Shown here: in pieces, positions 9,381-18,800 of the stretch
Position numbering within the stretch: the stretch's first letter is position 1
Layout: each line of letters starts with the position of its first letter
Source: an uncultured Candidatus Saccharibacteria bacterium
GTDB lineage: Bacteria > Patescibacteriota > Saccharimonadia > Saccharimonadales > Saccharimonadaceae
Direction: 5' to 3'
Assembly: GCA_938043965.1 (NCBI GenBank)
Contig: CALIQQ010000004.1
Coordinates: forward strand, 62,001-126,000
Length of the DNA: 64,000 nt
Program-made: the position numbers and the translations under genes
Notes under the pieces: generated by a model
What the model saw: only the letters and a program-made list of their open reading frames with translations
Told to the model about the DNA's origin: nothing
The model's database searches: none

Positions 9381-11066
9381 ATGAAAAAACATCAAATCTC
9401 AAAGTTATTCCTCTACCGCCATCGCTACAGCATTGTCTACGCTTTGCTCGGTCTGATTTTTATTTTTACTTTATCTTACCTCCCCTCCATTACTCCGAAT
9501 GGCCTTTCTCAAGACGAAATGGCCTCAGTTGTCACCTCAAATAACCTACATTATGACCATATTATTTCCGGCGACATCATTAACCTCCCCTACCATCTTC
9601 TCCAAAAAATCACCCTTTCCCTTTTTGGACTCACGACTTATGGCATTAAACTACCCAGTATTATTTTCGGTGGCTTTCTTGGCGTTCTTTTTATCCTCCT
9701 ACTTAACCGTTGGTTTAAAAATAATGTCGCTATTCTTGCTAGCATCATCGCCGTTCTCTCGAGTAGTTTTCTCTACATTTCTGGTTCCGGCACGCCTCTA
9801 ATTATGACTCTTTTTTGGCCGACTCTACTCTTTTGGCTCGGCTCAAAAATCCAAGGCGAGAATAAACCAAAACCTTTCTATAGCTTCGTCTTCGCTATCG
9901 CGCTTCTTCTTAGTCTCTTCACGCCTTACATGCTCTACCTCGCCCTCTTTATCGTACTCTATGCCCTATTGCACCCTCATCTTCGCTTTACCATCACTCA
10001 TCTGCCAAAACTTCCTCTCTTTATTATTGGCGCCATCACTCTCGCTACCGGCACTTTCATTATTATCAATGCAACCAAAACTCCCGACACTATTAAAAGC
10101 CTTCTCTTTATGAGCGACTTCACCTGGCCACACTACTTTAAAAACATCAAAACTGCCTTCCTGCCGTTTTTCAAATGGAGTGGTATGGTCGAAAGCACTT
10201 TCCTTGCACCACTTGTCGGACTGGCCTCTCTTGCACTTGCCATTACTGGGCTTATTTCCACTTATCGTGGATTCTTCGCCTCACGCAATTCGATTGCAAC
10301 CTACCTCATTCTCTTTACTATTATTATTTCTGGCTTCAATCCCTACTCCGCCATCCTTCTACTCCTCCCCCTTGCTATCCTTATTGCACATGGCTTTCGC
10401 TACATCTTAAATAGCTGGTATGGCCTATTCCCAGAAAACCCCTATGCTCGCATTTTTGGGGTCTTGCCAATTACCGTCTTTCTTATGATTATGATCGTCT
10501 CAGATCTTTCTCATTTTGTTTTTGGTTATCGCTATAATCCAGCCGTCGCCAATGAATTCAGTAATGATCTCTCTATTATTCAATCCAATCTGAGCGAAAA
10601 AGATACATTAATTGTCACCAATCCTGCTGAATATGATTTCTATAAAATTTTAGAACAACCGCCACTCCTAAATCTCTGGCACGCTAAAAAAGTTACTCTT
10701 CTCAACCATCTACCATCTACAACAGCCCCAACATTGGATAACGCTACCACTAATGGTGATCTTGATCCACCAGCTTCAAGCGTAAATTCGACTACAACTA
10801 ACGGCGATATCAGTTCGCTAGATTCAATCTCAAATAGTTTAACCCCAGATTCAGCCCTAGAAACTACCGCCAGTAACAACGATACAGCTTCACCTAAATT
10901 ATTGGAAAAATTTGTCAGTCTCGGCAGCCTAAATGAACTTCTAACTGTTCAAGACAATCTAACCGACACTAGCCAACTTAAAAATAGCTATAGTTTAACT
11001 CGCATTGTCACTAATTCAAAAGCTAAAAATTCCGATCGCCTCTATTTCTACACCCTGAAAAAATAA
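9381..11066 (+). CDS. Multi-pass membrane glycosyltransferase, GT39/ArnT-like
   Basis: Probable glycosyltransferase C/39-family membrane protein that transfers a sugar from a polyprenyl-phosphate donor. After an initial membrane segment (YSIVYALLGLIFIFTLSYL) comes PNGLSQDEMASVV, where the acidic pair in the first extracytoplasmic loop matches the catalytic 'DE' of this superfamily. Around ten further hydrophobic segments follow up to residue ~380. A soluble C-terminal region contains a Thr/Ser/Asn/Asp-rich low-complexity linker (residues ~450-510). Its own promoter and the tRNA-Ser gene downstream suggest a single gene. The substrate is unknown; surface glycoprotein or glycolipid decoration is an inference. 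Confidence 0.7.
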   Translation: MKKHQISKLFLYRHRYSIVYALLGLIFIFTLSYLPSITPNGLSQDEMASVVTSNNLHYDHIISGDIINLPYHLLQKITLSLFGLTTYGIKLPSIIFGGFLGVLFILLLNRWFKNNVAILASIIAVLSSSFLYISGSGTPLIMTLFWPTLLFWLGSKIQGENKPKPFYSFVFAIALLLSLFTPYMLYLALFIVLYALLHPHLRFTITHLPKLPLFIIGAITLATGTFIIINATKTPDTIKSLLFMSDFTWPHYFKNIKTAFLPFFKWSGMVESTFLAPLVGLASLALAITGLISTYRGFFASRNSIATYLILFTIIISGFNPYSAILLLLPLAILIAHGFRYILNSWYGLFPENPYARIFGVLPITVFLMIMIVSDLSHFVFGYRYNPAVANEFSNDLSIIQSNLSEKDTLIVTNPAEYDFYKILEQPPLLNLWHAKKVTLLNHLPSTTAPTLDNATTNGDLDPPASSVNSTTTNGDISSLDSISNSLTPDSALETTASNNDTASPKLLEKFVSLGSLNELLTVQDNLTDTSQLKNSYSLTRIVTNSKAKNSDRLYFYTLKK

Positions 11067-11175
11067 CTGATCCCCTTAACTTACCAACTCCGCTCTCCAT
11101 TTCCAATCTCCCATCTCGTCTAAAGCCAATCTTTTTTCTTTTGATAAGAGCTGTCTTTTTTCTTTTATTCTATGG

Positions 11176-11181
11176 TATAAT
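11176..11181 (+). promoter_or_regulatory. Extended -10 of tRNA-Ser promoter
   Basis: TGGTATAAT with a predicted start near 11188, about 6 nt before the mature tRNA 5' end. Confidence 0.6.
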
Positions 11182-11193
11182 ATCCTACAAGAC

Positions 11194-11283
11194 GGAAGTG
11201 TGTCCGAGTGGTTTAAGGAGCACGCTTGGAAAGCGTGTAATGTCGTAAGGCATTCGGAGGTTCGAATCCTCTCGCTTCCGCCA
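11194..11283 (+). tRNA. tRNA-Ser (GGA)
   Basis: A seven-base acceptor stem (GGAAGTG with CGCTTCC), discriminator G and encoded CCA. The anticodon loop CTTGGAAAG gives anticodon GGA. There is a long variable arm typical of serine tRNA, and T-loop GTTCGAATC. A promoter -10 (TGGTATAAT, 11176..11181) lies just upstream. Confidence 0.97.
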
Positions 11284-11298
11284 TAAAATTATCGTCTA

Positions 11299-11326
11299 AA
11301 AAAATAGCCTATAAAAGGCTATTTTT
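11299..11326. terminator. Bidirectional rho-independent terminator
   Basis: Hairpin AATAGCC/GGCTATT flanked by A-run and T-run. It sits between the tRNA-Ser gene and the convergent gene at 11335 and can serve both. Confidence 0.8.
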
Positions 11327-11334
11327 AAATTCTC

Positions 11335-12663
11335 TTATTTTGCAATGCATCTCACCGAAAAACCATAGGTTTTGTAGAAACCATAGTTCGCCAACCCATT
11401 ATTTATTGGAGTCGTTGCCATTGTATAAGCAGAAACGTCATTAAACACCATTGAGCTCCAATAAATCGCCAGATCATTCACCCTATATTTCACACCATTC
11501 CCAATATGACCACCCATCGTCATATTGACTGGGGATGAGAACAGTCTGCCACTTGAATTATATTGCTCTCTAAATTTAACGAACTCGCCATCAGCACCAC
11601 CAGTTGGCAACCTCCAACCTTTTGGACAAATCGAAGAAGATGCAACTTGTCCAATAGTCCGCATCGAGTCCTTACCCGTACCAGCCGTTGCCGTATACCA
11701 GCTATAAAATCCACCGTAACTATCAAGATAGGCATCGGAAATATCTCTAGTATTTTCAGCAAAGCCACTTATAGACGAAGCTGGAATAGTATAATTCTCC
11801 GTCACATCTGAATCGTTCGGCGTAATTGTCTTACCTATAATTTTTAGGTTCTGGGTCATCCAGCATTTACCGTCTGCCAGCTTAGAAACCGTGTACATAC
11901 TACCATCCCGAACATCAACCAGCGTAGCCGTTGGCACATAGTTTGAGTCGCCATGATGAGAGCCGTCAGTATCAAGCTGAGTGGCTGTCCTATTTGGCGT
12001 CGTAGAAGCTTCGCAAATTGAGTTTGTCATTTGTTGCATTCTGGAGATGCTATGCAATGGTTTTAATGGGTTCTCATGCGCCAAGGCAGTAAAAATCACA
12101 TAGGCACTGTAATCACCAGTCTCAATATCGGTATTCACCTTCGCTCCGAAGTGCACCGTCGTCTTTAGCTCACTAGCCGTTGGCAATGCATTCACGCTTT
12201 TAATTTGCACTGCTGCATCTTTTTTCGGAATCGCTTTAAAATTCGTGCTGTCTATCGAGTAGCCCCAAGCATTCTTCTGCATCGTATTACTCGTCACTGC
12301 ACCCGCAAAGTCAGAAGTAATCTTGTTCACTGCATCACTTGGGTTTTTTTCCGATTTCATATGTGTCGTATTGTCTTTTGAAGAAACATACAGCTCATAG
12401 CCCTTCATAGCATTAGTCGCAACGTCAACATTCACTGCTTTCGACGTAAACGTTCCAGCCACATCTGGCGTCACTTCCAAGGCTAGCTCTGCTGGTGCTG
12501 CAATAGAAATCATTGGTTTAATTTCTACGTCAAAATCAGTCACCGCTGCTTCCACTGCCTTTACAGCATCATTCTGCACTAACACTCCGAAAAATAGCAT
12601 CACCACCAAACAAATTGTCAGCCTATTTAAGCACAAAAACTTGTTCATGCTATACCGTTTCAT
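11335..12663 (-). CDS. Secreted FISUMP-domain surface protein
   Basis: Exported protein with a C-terminal Fibrobacter succinogenes major paralogous (FISUMP) domain, a family abundant on surfaces of CPR bacteria with unknown biochemical role. A signal peptide or signal anchor is visible (LTICLVVMLFFGVLVQ near residues 16-31). The middle (residues ~40-190) looks like a beta-rich extracellular domain. The FISUMP part starts near residue 250 with the landmarks DGKCWMTQNLKI, GGFYSWYTATAG, SSICPKGWRLPTGG, YWSSMVF and the final FSVRCIAK. RBS ATAGGAG precedes the ATG at 12663, and a -10 TATAAT lies at 12689..12694. An alternative start is the ATG five codons later. Confidence 0.8.
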   Translation of the reverse strand: MKRYSMNKFLCLNRLTICLVVMLFFGVLVQNDAVKAVEAAVTDFDVEIKPMISIAAPAELALEVTPDVAGTFTSKAVNVDVATNAMKGYELYVSSKDNTTHMKSEKNPSDAVNKITSDFAGAVTSNTMQKNAWGYSIDSTNFKAIPKKDAAVQIKSVNALPTASELKTTVHFGAKVNTDIETGDYSAYVIFTALAHENPLKPLHSISRMQQMTNSICEASTTPNRTATQLDTDGSHHGDSNYVPTATLVDVRDGSMYTVSKLADGKCWMTQNLKIIGKTITPNDSDVTENYTIPASSISGFAENTRDISDAYLDSYGGFYSWYTATAGTGKDSMRTIGQVASSSICPKGWRLPTGGADGEFVKFREQYNSSGRLFSSPVNMTMGGHIGNGVKYRVNDLAIYWSSMVFNDVSAYTMATTPINNGLANYGFYKTYGFSVRCIAK

Positions 12664-12688
12664 TTTTTATAACTCCTATACGTATATA

Positions 12689-12694
12689 ATTATA
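12689..12694 (-). promoter_or_regulatory. -10 element of FISUMP-protein promoter
   Basis: TATAAT on the minus strand about 25 bp before the start, followed by TATAGGAG as ribosome-binding site. This unit is leadered. Confidence 0.5.
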
Positions 12695-12814
12695 AGCGGT
12701 TTAGCTTTTAAACGCAAGCGAAATCATAAATCTTTTAAGCCATTTCTTAGTATTTTTATACTATCGTATATTATCTTATCCCACTATACTCTCGTCTCAG
12801 TTCTTAAAACACAA

Positions 12815-12840
12815 AAAATCTCCCTAAGTTGGGAGATTTT
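12815..12840 (-). terminator. Terminator of rplU
   Basis: Hairpin AATCTCCC/GGGAGATT followed by a T-run on the minus strand, immediately after the rplU stop codon. Confidence 0.85.
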
Positions 12841-12847
12841 CTAAATT

Positions 12848-13156
12848 TTATTTGATCGATGTAATCTCAATCATTGAGTATTTTTGGCGATGACCAGTTT
12901 CTTTGTGCACACGCTTCTTTGAGTGGTAGCGAATTACGCGAATTTTGTCGCCAGCTACTTTCTCTTCTACTACTTTTGCTGAAACTTTTACGCCTTTTAC
13001 TTCAGGGTTACCAACGGTAGTTTTCTCGCCGTCGATTAGGAGTAAAGCACCAGTTTCGAGCGTCTTTGTTCCTGCCGGGAGGAGGTCCACACGGAGGGTC
13101 TCATTCTCACTGACGACATACTGTTTGCCGCCAATAAGCACAACTGATTTCTTCAT
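12848..13156 (-). CDS. rplU: 50S ribosomal protein bL21
   Basis: Large-subunit ribosomal protein binding 23S rRNA. The 102 residues match the bL21 family from IGGKQYVVSENETLRVDLL through the C-terminal signature VIRYHSKKRVHKETGHRQ. RBS AAAGGAAAA precedes the ATG, so unlike several neighbours this gene has a leader (-10 GATAAAAT about 27 bp upstream). The usual partner rpmA (bL27) is not adjacent. Confidence 0.96.
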   Translation of the reverse strand: MKKSVVLIGGKQYVVSENETLRVDLLPAGTKTLETGALLLIDGEKTTVGNPEVKGVKVSAKVVEEKVAGDKIRVIRYHSKKRVHKETGHRQKYSMIEITSIK

Positions 13157-13189
13157 AATTTTCCTTTATTTTTAACTTTCACTATTTTA

Positions 13190-14464
13190 TCACAACTTCT
13201 CTGAAATTGCAAGATAGAGCGCCGTATCAATCAGCGCATCCTCCATCACGCCACAATCTTTTCCGATGAAATTACCGTATCTCGATATTTCATATCGTTC
13301 AACCATCTCAACTAGCCCCTCAATTTTTGCTCGCATCACCTCATTCATTAGGCCTTGTATAATTAAGTACCCCGCCTCCAATTTATCTCTGAGGCTCGCC
13401 GTTTTATCATCCAGTATTTGCTCAGCTTCTGTAAAATCTTTATTCACTTTATACTTAAAACTTCTAATTTCATTGTATTTTTCTTGTCCAGCTCGAGACA
13501 TTAAACTAAGCCGACGCGACACATATTGCTCAACCGCCTTTCGCCCCAATCCGTCATAAAAATCAGCTCGATCTGAAAACCACTCCATAATTTTCTCAGG
13601 AACATTTACCCCTGTCGCCTCGAAAAATCCATTCTGCCAACCTCCAGCCACATTAGTTTCTAGGACTACAATTTGACCAGTCTTGTCATCTCTAATTAAA
13701 TCCACTCCAGTATATTCCAGTCCGCAGGTCGCTGATGCATGTGTTGCAATATATTTTATTTTTTCAGCAATCTCGGCATCTTCTTCAGACCAACGTTTCA
13801 TTCCAGCTGACTTAGCAATAAAATCAGCTGGGTCCGCCTCATTTCCTATTTTCTTCATCACCCCAAGTGGCACTCCACCCAGCACAAATACGCGCCAATC
13901 ATACCTAGATTCAACAAATTTTTCAATCGAAAAATTCCCTAAATTATTTTTCACGGCAGCTAAATCAACTTCATTTCTAATTAGCTGAATACCCTCGCCT
14001 CTAGTTCCATAATTCGGTTTCAATACAAACGGATAGGTCAATCGCCCCGTTCCTACTATTTTCTTTAAAATAAAGTCCACCGACATTGCCGGATAACACG
14101 GCAATGTACACGCCCTGGTCACTTCATCATTCAAAAATAATTCATGCTGAAAAAACTTATGTGAATTATATGCTCTGCCACCAACAGTATTCGTGTTCAT
14201 CGTCACCTTCCTGTGGCGTTTGATCCATATTTGAATCCTTTCTATCACATCGGACGAAGAATAACCTACTGGACCTCTCCATAGCACCATATCTGTCATC
14301 ATTTCATCAATCTTGCCATCGGCCACCTTCGACTCATCAAATTTCTTGATCCATCTTACCTTAAATCCAGCCCTTAAGGCAGCATCCACTAACTCTTTAG
14401 CCATTTTTGCATTTTTTTCGCGCCCCTCGACAATCGTCAGTTCCCTCTTTATTTTTTCTCTCAT
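13190..14464 (-). CDS. ATP-grasp (RimK-like) ligase
   Basis: Probable ATP-dependent carboxylate-amine ligase of the ATP-grasp fold. The core is visible from residue ~145: FVLKPNYGTRGEGIQLI (nucleotide-binding loop), SIEKFVESRYDWRVFVLGG, LEYTGVDLIRD and IVVLETNVAGGWQNGF (metal-binding E and N). The region before it (residues 1-140) is a pre-ATP-grasp domain, and a helical C-terminus of ~120 residues is of unknown role. An extended -10 (TGTTATAAT, 14474..14479) lies 9 bp before the ATG, so the transcript is nearly leaderless. Substrate unknown; a RimK-like modification or peptide ligation is possible. Confidence 0.75.
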   Translation of the reverse strand: MREKIKRELTIVEGREKNAKMAKELVDAALRAGFKVRWIKKFDESKVADGKIDEMMTDMVLWRGPVGYSSSDVIERIQIWIKRHRKVTMNTNTVGGRAYNSHKFFQHELFLNDEVTRACTLPCYPAMSVDFILKKIVGTGRLTYPFVLKPNYGTRGEGIQLIRNEVDLAAVKNNLGNFSIEKFVESRYDWRVFVLGGVPLGVMKKIGNEADPADFIAKSAGMKRWSEEDAEIAEKIKYIATHASATCGLEYTGVDLIRDDKTGQIVVLETNVAGGWQNGFFEATGVNVPEKIMEWFSDRADFYDGLGRKAVEQYVSRRLSLMSRAGQEKYNEIRSFKYKVNKDFTEAEQILDDKTASLRDKLEAGYLIIQGLMNEVMRAKIEGLVEMVERYEISRYGNFIGKDCGVMEDALIDTALYLAISEKL

Positions 14465-14473
14465 ATTATTTCC

Positions 14474-14479
14474 ATTATA
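14474..14479 (-). promoter_or_regulatory. Extended -10 of ATP-grasp gene
   Basis: TGTTATAAT on the minus strand, 9 bp from the ATG at 14464. Leader of about 2-3 nt predicted. Confidence 0.65.
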
Positions 14480-14502
14480 ACATAAGCATTTTAAAATATT
14501 TA

Positions 14503-14534
14503 AAAAGACCTAGGGGTCTAAACCTAGGTCTTTT
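14503..14534 (-). terminator. Terminator of LPKTG surface-protein gene
   Basis: Long hairpin AAAAGACCTAGG/CCTAGGTCTTTT followed by TT on the minus strand, 25 bp after the stop codon of the gene at 14559. Confidence 0.85.
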
Positions 14535-14558
14535 CAGAAAGGAGCTACTTAACTATTC

Positions 14559-15848
14559 TTATTTCGATAGTTCAGTGATTTTTTTGAGCTGTTTACGTGA
14601 AGCAATGTAGTAAGCACCACCTACGCCGACTGTTGTAACCACAATAATCGCAAGCATTACCTCAGTTGGACCAGTTTTTGGCAACTCTTTTGGCTGTTGT
14701 GGCTGAACTGGTTTACATTCACGGCGTACCGTCACTTCAACTTTGTCATATCCAGTGCCATTTGCCGTAGCAATTGATGCATTGTTATAGATTTTTGTAT
14801 CACCACATGGGAAGATTTTTTCGTCTTTTGAAACTTCCACCTTATAGGTTAGCGACATACTATCATTTGGAGCAAAGTCACCGAGGTTAATTCCGCCATC
14901 AAACAATTTATCCGATACGAAATTACCCTGAGTATTAAAGCTGGTCTTAAAGAATGAAGTACCATTCACATAAGTTAGGCCTTTTGGCATATGATCATAT
15001 GCAATAATTGCCTTTTGGTTAATTGTCCCGGTGTTCTTATAGTCGATCTTAAAATCCAATACGTCACCAGGATTTACGATAATTTTTTCAACATAATTAC
15101 CGTCATTCTCCTTCGAAACTGTTTTTGAAATATCAAAGGCAGCCTGATCGACCTTAAAGCGATAAGTTACATATCCAGCATATTCATTACAGCCAGGAAT
15201 ATCGCCCCAGTACTTCACCGAGTGTGCTAATTTCGCACCTTCTTTGCCAAACATTGCCTCTGAGCTTAAAATTTGACCATTCGCGTTTCCGAGGTTGTGT
15301 AAAGTTGCTGAATTAGCTACATAACGAAGCAACACGGTTGATTTGGAATGTACATATGCCGTATCCCACACCTCAGCTGGGCTAGCATTTGTCGAGCTAA
15401 TAACACCTTTAATTTCACCCGCATGCCCCCCATTTACTTTACCAGGTTCTTCAACCCGTAGTCTTACGTTATTCGCCATCCCCTTGCCACTTGCATTCAA
15501 GTTTGCAGAAGCGTCATTGTGATACCAGATCCCCACCTCATATTCAGCTCCAACCTCAAGGTCAATCGAATCGCGATATTTCTCCTCTGTGCCATATTTC
15601 TTAATGCGCACAAAGTTTCGCTCATCCCCAATACTCGGGTTATCGGTGATCGAGTTGAACGTCACGTGATCCGCTGGCGTTTGCCAGGTATACGTTGGAC
15701 GTTCCGGCCCCCATGCTCGTGACTCCGCATTTGCATCAGCTGGTGCTATACCTAGCACCGCGCCAACCGAAAGCACAGCCACCGGAAGAATCCGACGTGC
15801 TGACTGTCGAAATTCTTCCCAGGTTTTTGTTTTTGTTTGTATTCTCAT
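14559..15848 (-). CDS. Cell-surface protein with DUF11 domain and LPKTG anchor
   Basis: Secreted, wall- or membrane-anchored surface protein. The N-terminus has a basic stretch and a hydrophobic segment ending in an A-x-A-like cleavage region (residues ~18-42). Residues ~45-220 form an extracellular domain of unknown type. Residues ~240-365 match the DUF11/TIGR01451 beta-sandwich repeat (VNPGDVLDFKIDYKNTG, AYDHMPKGLTYVNGTSF, NDSMSLTYKVEV). The C-terminus is a classical sortase signal: ELPKTGPTE, a hydrophobic segment and a basic tail. Strong RBS AGAAAGGAGCCCA. It lies 40 bp after the 1123-residue gene and probably shares its operon. No sortase gene is in the window. Confidence 0.8.
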   Translation of the reverse strand: MRIQTKTKTWEEFRQSARRILPVAVLSVGAVLGIAPADANAESRAWGPERPTYTWQTPADHVTFNSITDNPSIGDERNFVRIKKYGTEEKYRDSIDLEVGAEYEVGIWYHNDASANLNASGKGMANNVRLRVEEPGKVNGGHAGEIKGVISSTNASPAEVWDTAYVHSKSTVLLRYVANSATLHNLGNANGQILSSEAMFGKEGAKLAHSVKYWGDIPGCNEYAGYVTYRFKVDQAAFDISKTVSKENDGNYVEKIIVNPGDVLDFKIDYKNTGTINQKAIIAYDHMPKGLTYVNGTSFFKTSFNTQGNFVSDKLFDGGINLGDFAPNDSMSLTYKVEVSKDEKIFPCGDTKIYNNASIATANGTGYDKVEVTVRRECKPVQPQQPKELPKTGPTEVMLAIIVVTTVGVGGAYYIASRKQLKKITELSK

Positions 15849-15888
15849 TGGGCTCCTTTCTTCCCTTTATTCGAATCGTTTTTGTTTA

Positions 15889-18800
15889 CTAATTTCCGTT
15901 CAAGATATCGTTGAATACATCTGCATTCTGCTGGTCGGTTCTATTTTCTGTATTTGCCGTAGCCGAACCTTGGTTTGCTGCCGAGTCGTTAATTGCATTC
16001 ACCTCTGCCGGTGTAGTTGGTTCCTGGATATTTTGTGTTCCAGTTTCAGTTGACGGTGTATTCCCTCTCCAGCCTTCTGTGTTTGAACCATCATATTTAG
16101 CATCAGTTGCAGCATTTCCAGTACTTTGAATTCCGCCTTTCAGGAAATCATCCTGAGCCGTATTAGATGAACTTCCAGTTATTTCCTGGTTTACGCTTGT
16201 TTTAGTGCTTTTTGCAGTATCAACCACTTCACCTCTAGTTGATTGATCATAATCAGTCACACTTGCCTTATCCCAGTATTCATTTGCAACCCTTTCCTCG
16301 GTCTTTGGCACTACATTGATTGCATTATCTGGCTCCACCTCTGTACCAGTATTAATACCAGTTTCTATACCAGAATTAAATTCGTCTTCCGTTCCGGTAC
16401 CTTCTATGCCAGTACCTTCCGTACCAGTTCCTTCTTCACCGGTACCTTCCGTACCAGTTCCTTCTTCACCAGTACCTTCCGTTCCAGTTCCTTCTTCACC
16501 GGTACCTTCCGTACCAGTTCCTTCTTCACCGGTGCCTTCTGTACCAGTTCCTTCTTCACCGGTGCCTTCTGTGCCAGTATCTAACTCTGTGCCACTACCT
16601 GTTTTTACATGCTCTATCAATAGCTGACTACAAACTTGCGAGAAGCCTAGAACCTTATATTTTGCCATTATTTTTTGCGCAGCTTCATCTGTTGCATTTT
16701 CTGGTATTAAATTACAAGCCTTTAAGTAATTGTATTTATAACCACCAATCTTATTTGCATCAAGAATACTTTCGCCAGTATCCCTATCAACGAAATCCAA
16801 ACAATCTAGATCTTCAGTTGCCGTCACCTCTTGATGTACAAACATCATTAAGTTCGGGTTTTCGCCTTGCTCTGCGATATTAACTGCGTATGGCGAAATA
16901 TATGTGTCACCCTTATCAACGTGATTTAACTTCAAGTCGTTCTTAGACACCATGTCTCGCCAGCCATCTTCACCCTCTTTAATCGATTCCAACAAATTAT
17001 TGCGGAAGACATCGTCGTCCTGAGCGCTTCTTAAGATATCATTCCAATCCGAAAGTGACTGAATGTTCTTACCCTCACCATCAACCTTAACGTTACCCAT
17101 TGCTGCTGCAATTTCAGTCATTAAAGTCGGGTCATCGATTTTCTGCGACAAACCCTCGGCAATTGCCTCCGCCTTTTCATGATTTTTCATATCTTTTAGT
17201 GCCTCAAGGTCAGTCACTGGTGATACTAGGTCAAATTTTCCATGTTTGTTCGCATCGAAGAATGAGCTCGTTCCAGACCAGTCGCCCTCGTTGATATTCA
17301 CCACAATATCATGTCCGTATGCCTTAGTGTTTACTAAATCATCTAGCACTTCTTTACGCTCAGCACTGTCATCAACCACGTTTAAACTACGCCTTGCTAG
17401 TTCATTTAAATCTGGCATTTTTTGATTAGTGCCTTGCTCAACCTTCACTTGATTTTGCGCTAAATCTTTACTCTTATCTTCAAGATGTTTCGAGAAAAAT
17501 CCACCAAGGCTATTTAGAATGACTGCTGAAAGTGCCGTCACAAAAATCGCTTTCGCAATCTTACTATGCCTTAACGCTGACATAATACCGTTCCCAGCCT
17601 GCTCGTTTAAGCCAAGGAAGTTTCGCATTTTATTAAACAAGCCTTTTTTCGCAGCCGTCTCAAGTTCCTCTTCCTCCGAAGTCTTTTCGCCATCTTCGTC
17701 TTTACCAGCCACGATTTCAGGATCATCTTTACCGGCCACGATCTCAGGATCATCCTTACCGGCCACGATCTCAATGTCTTCATCGCCGTCCCCATCCCCG
17801 TCTTTTTCAGCGACATTTTCCGTGTTTTTGCCAGCCTTTTCAGCTTCAGCCGCCTCTAGCTTATCGATAAATTCCTGGTCCTTGTCTGTAGCTCTCTTAT
17901 AGTCGACCCACTCGTCCAACTTTTCGCCAGACTCTTTCTGGTCACCCTTATAAAAGTCCAGGCTCTTCTGAATTTTGCTCATCATATCTTCAGTTGCATG
18001 GATTTCGTCCTCAACTGCTTTGAACTCTTCTTCAGAAACGGTCTTACCATTTCTAGCATCAGCTTCTAGTCCTGCCATTTTTGCACGCGCTGCTTCATTT
18101 GCCGCCTCAGTTTCCGCCATCTTTTCTCTTAGACTGCTGACGTTCACATTGTAGTATTCTTGCTCTTCAGCAACTGCCCTATCATAAAAATTGATGCGCT
18201 TATTGATATCTGCCGTTTGCTTCTCAGCTGCAGCTCTCGTAGCCGCCTCAACCGCATTATAATTATCTTCCGCGCCTTGTTTTGCTGCATTTGCCTCTTG
18301 CATATTGACTTCAGTTGCATGGATTTCGTCCTCAACTGCCTTGAACTCTTCTTCAGAAACTGTCTTACCATTTCTAGCATCAGCTTCCAGTCCTGCCATT
18401 TTTGCGCGAGCCGCTTCATTTGCGCGAGCCGCAGCGTTAAATGCCTCTACTGCCTTCATGAAAGTTTCATTACGGCGCACCATTTCTTCATTTAATTTCT
18501 GGTCAGTTTGCTCATTGATTTCTGAAATTTTTTCCAATTCTTCCAATTTTCTTACTGCTGCCACCATTTCTGGCTTTAATTCAGGATGTTTCTCTAAAAA
18601 CTCCAAAGCTTCTGGCACTTCCTTGCGAATTCGCTCTGCCATTGCCATTTTCTCTTGTTCTTGCCTTTCAGCAAAACTGTCTGCAACCTTAGCATTTTCC
18701 ACTTCAGCCTGCTTCTCTGCTTCCATTTCAGCATATTGTTCTTCTCGACGTTGAATCATTGCCTCCGCTTCATCGGATTTCAGATCACCACTTTCAACTC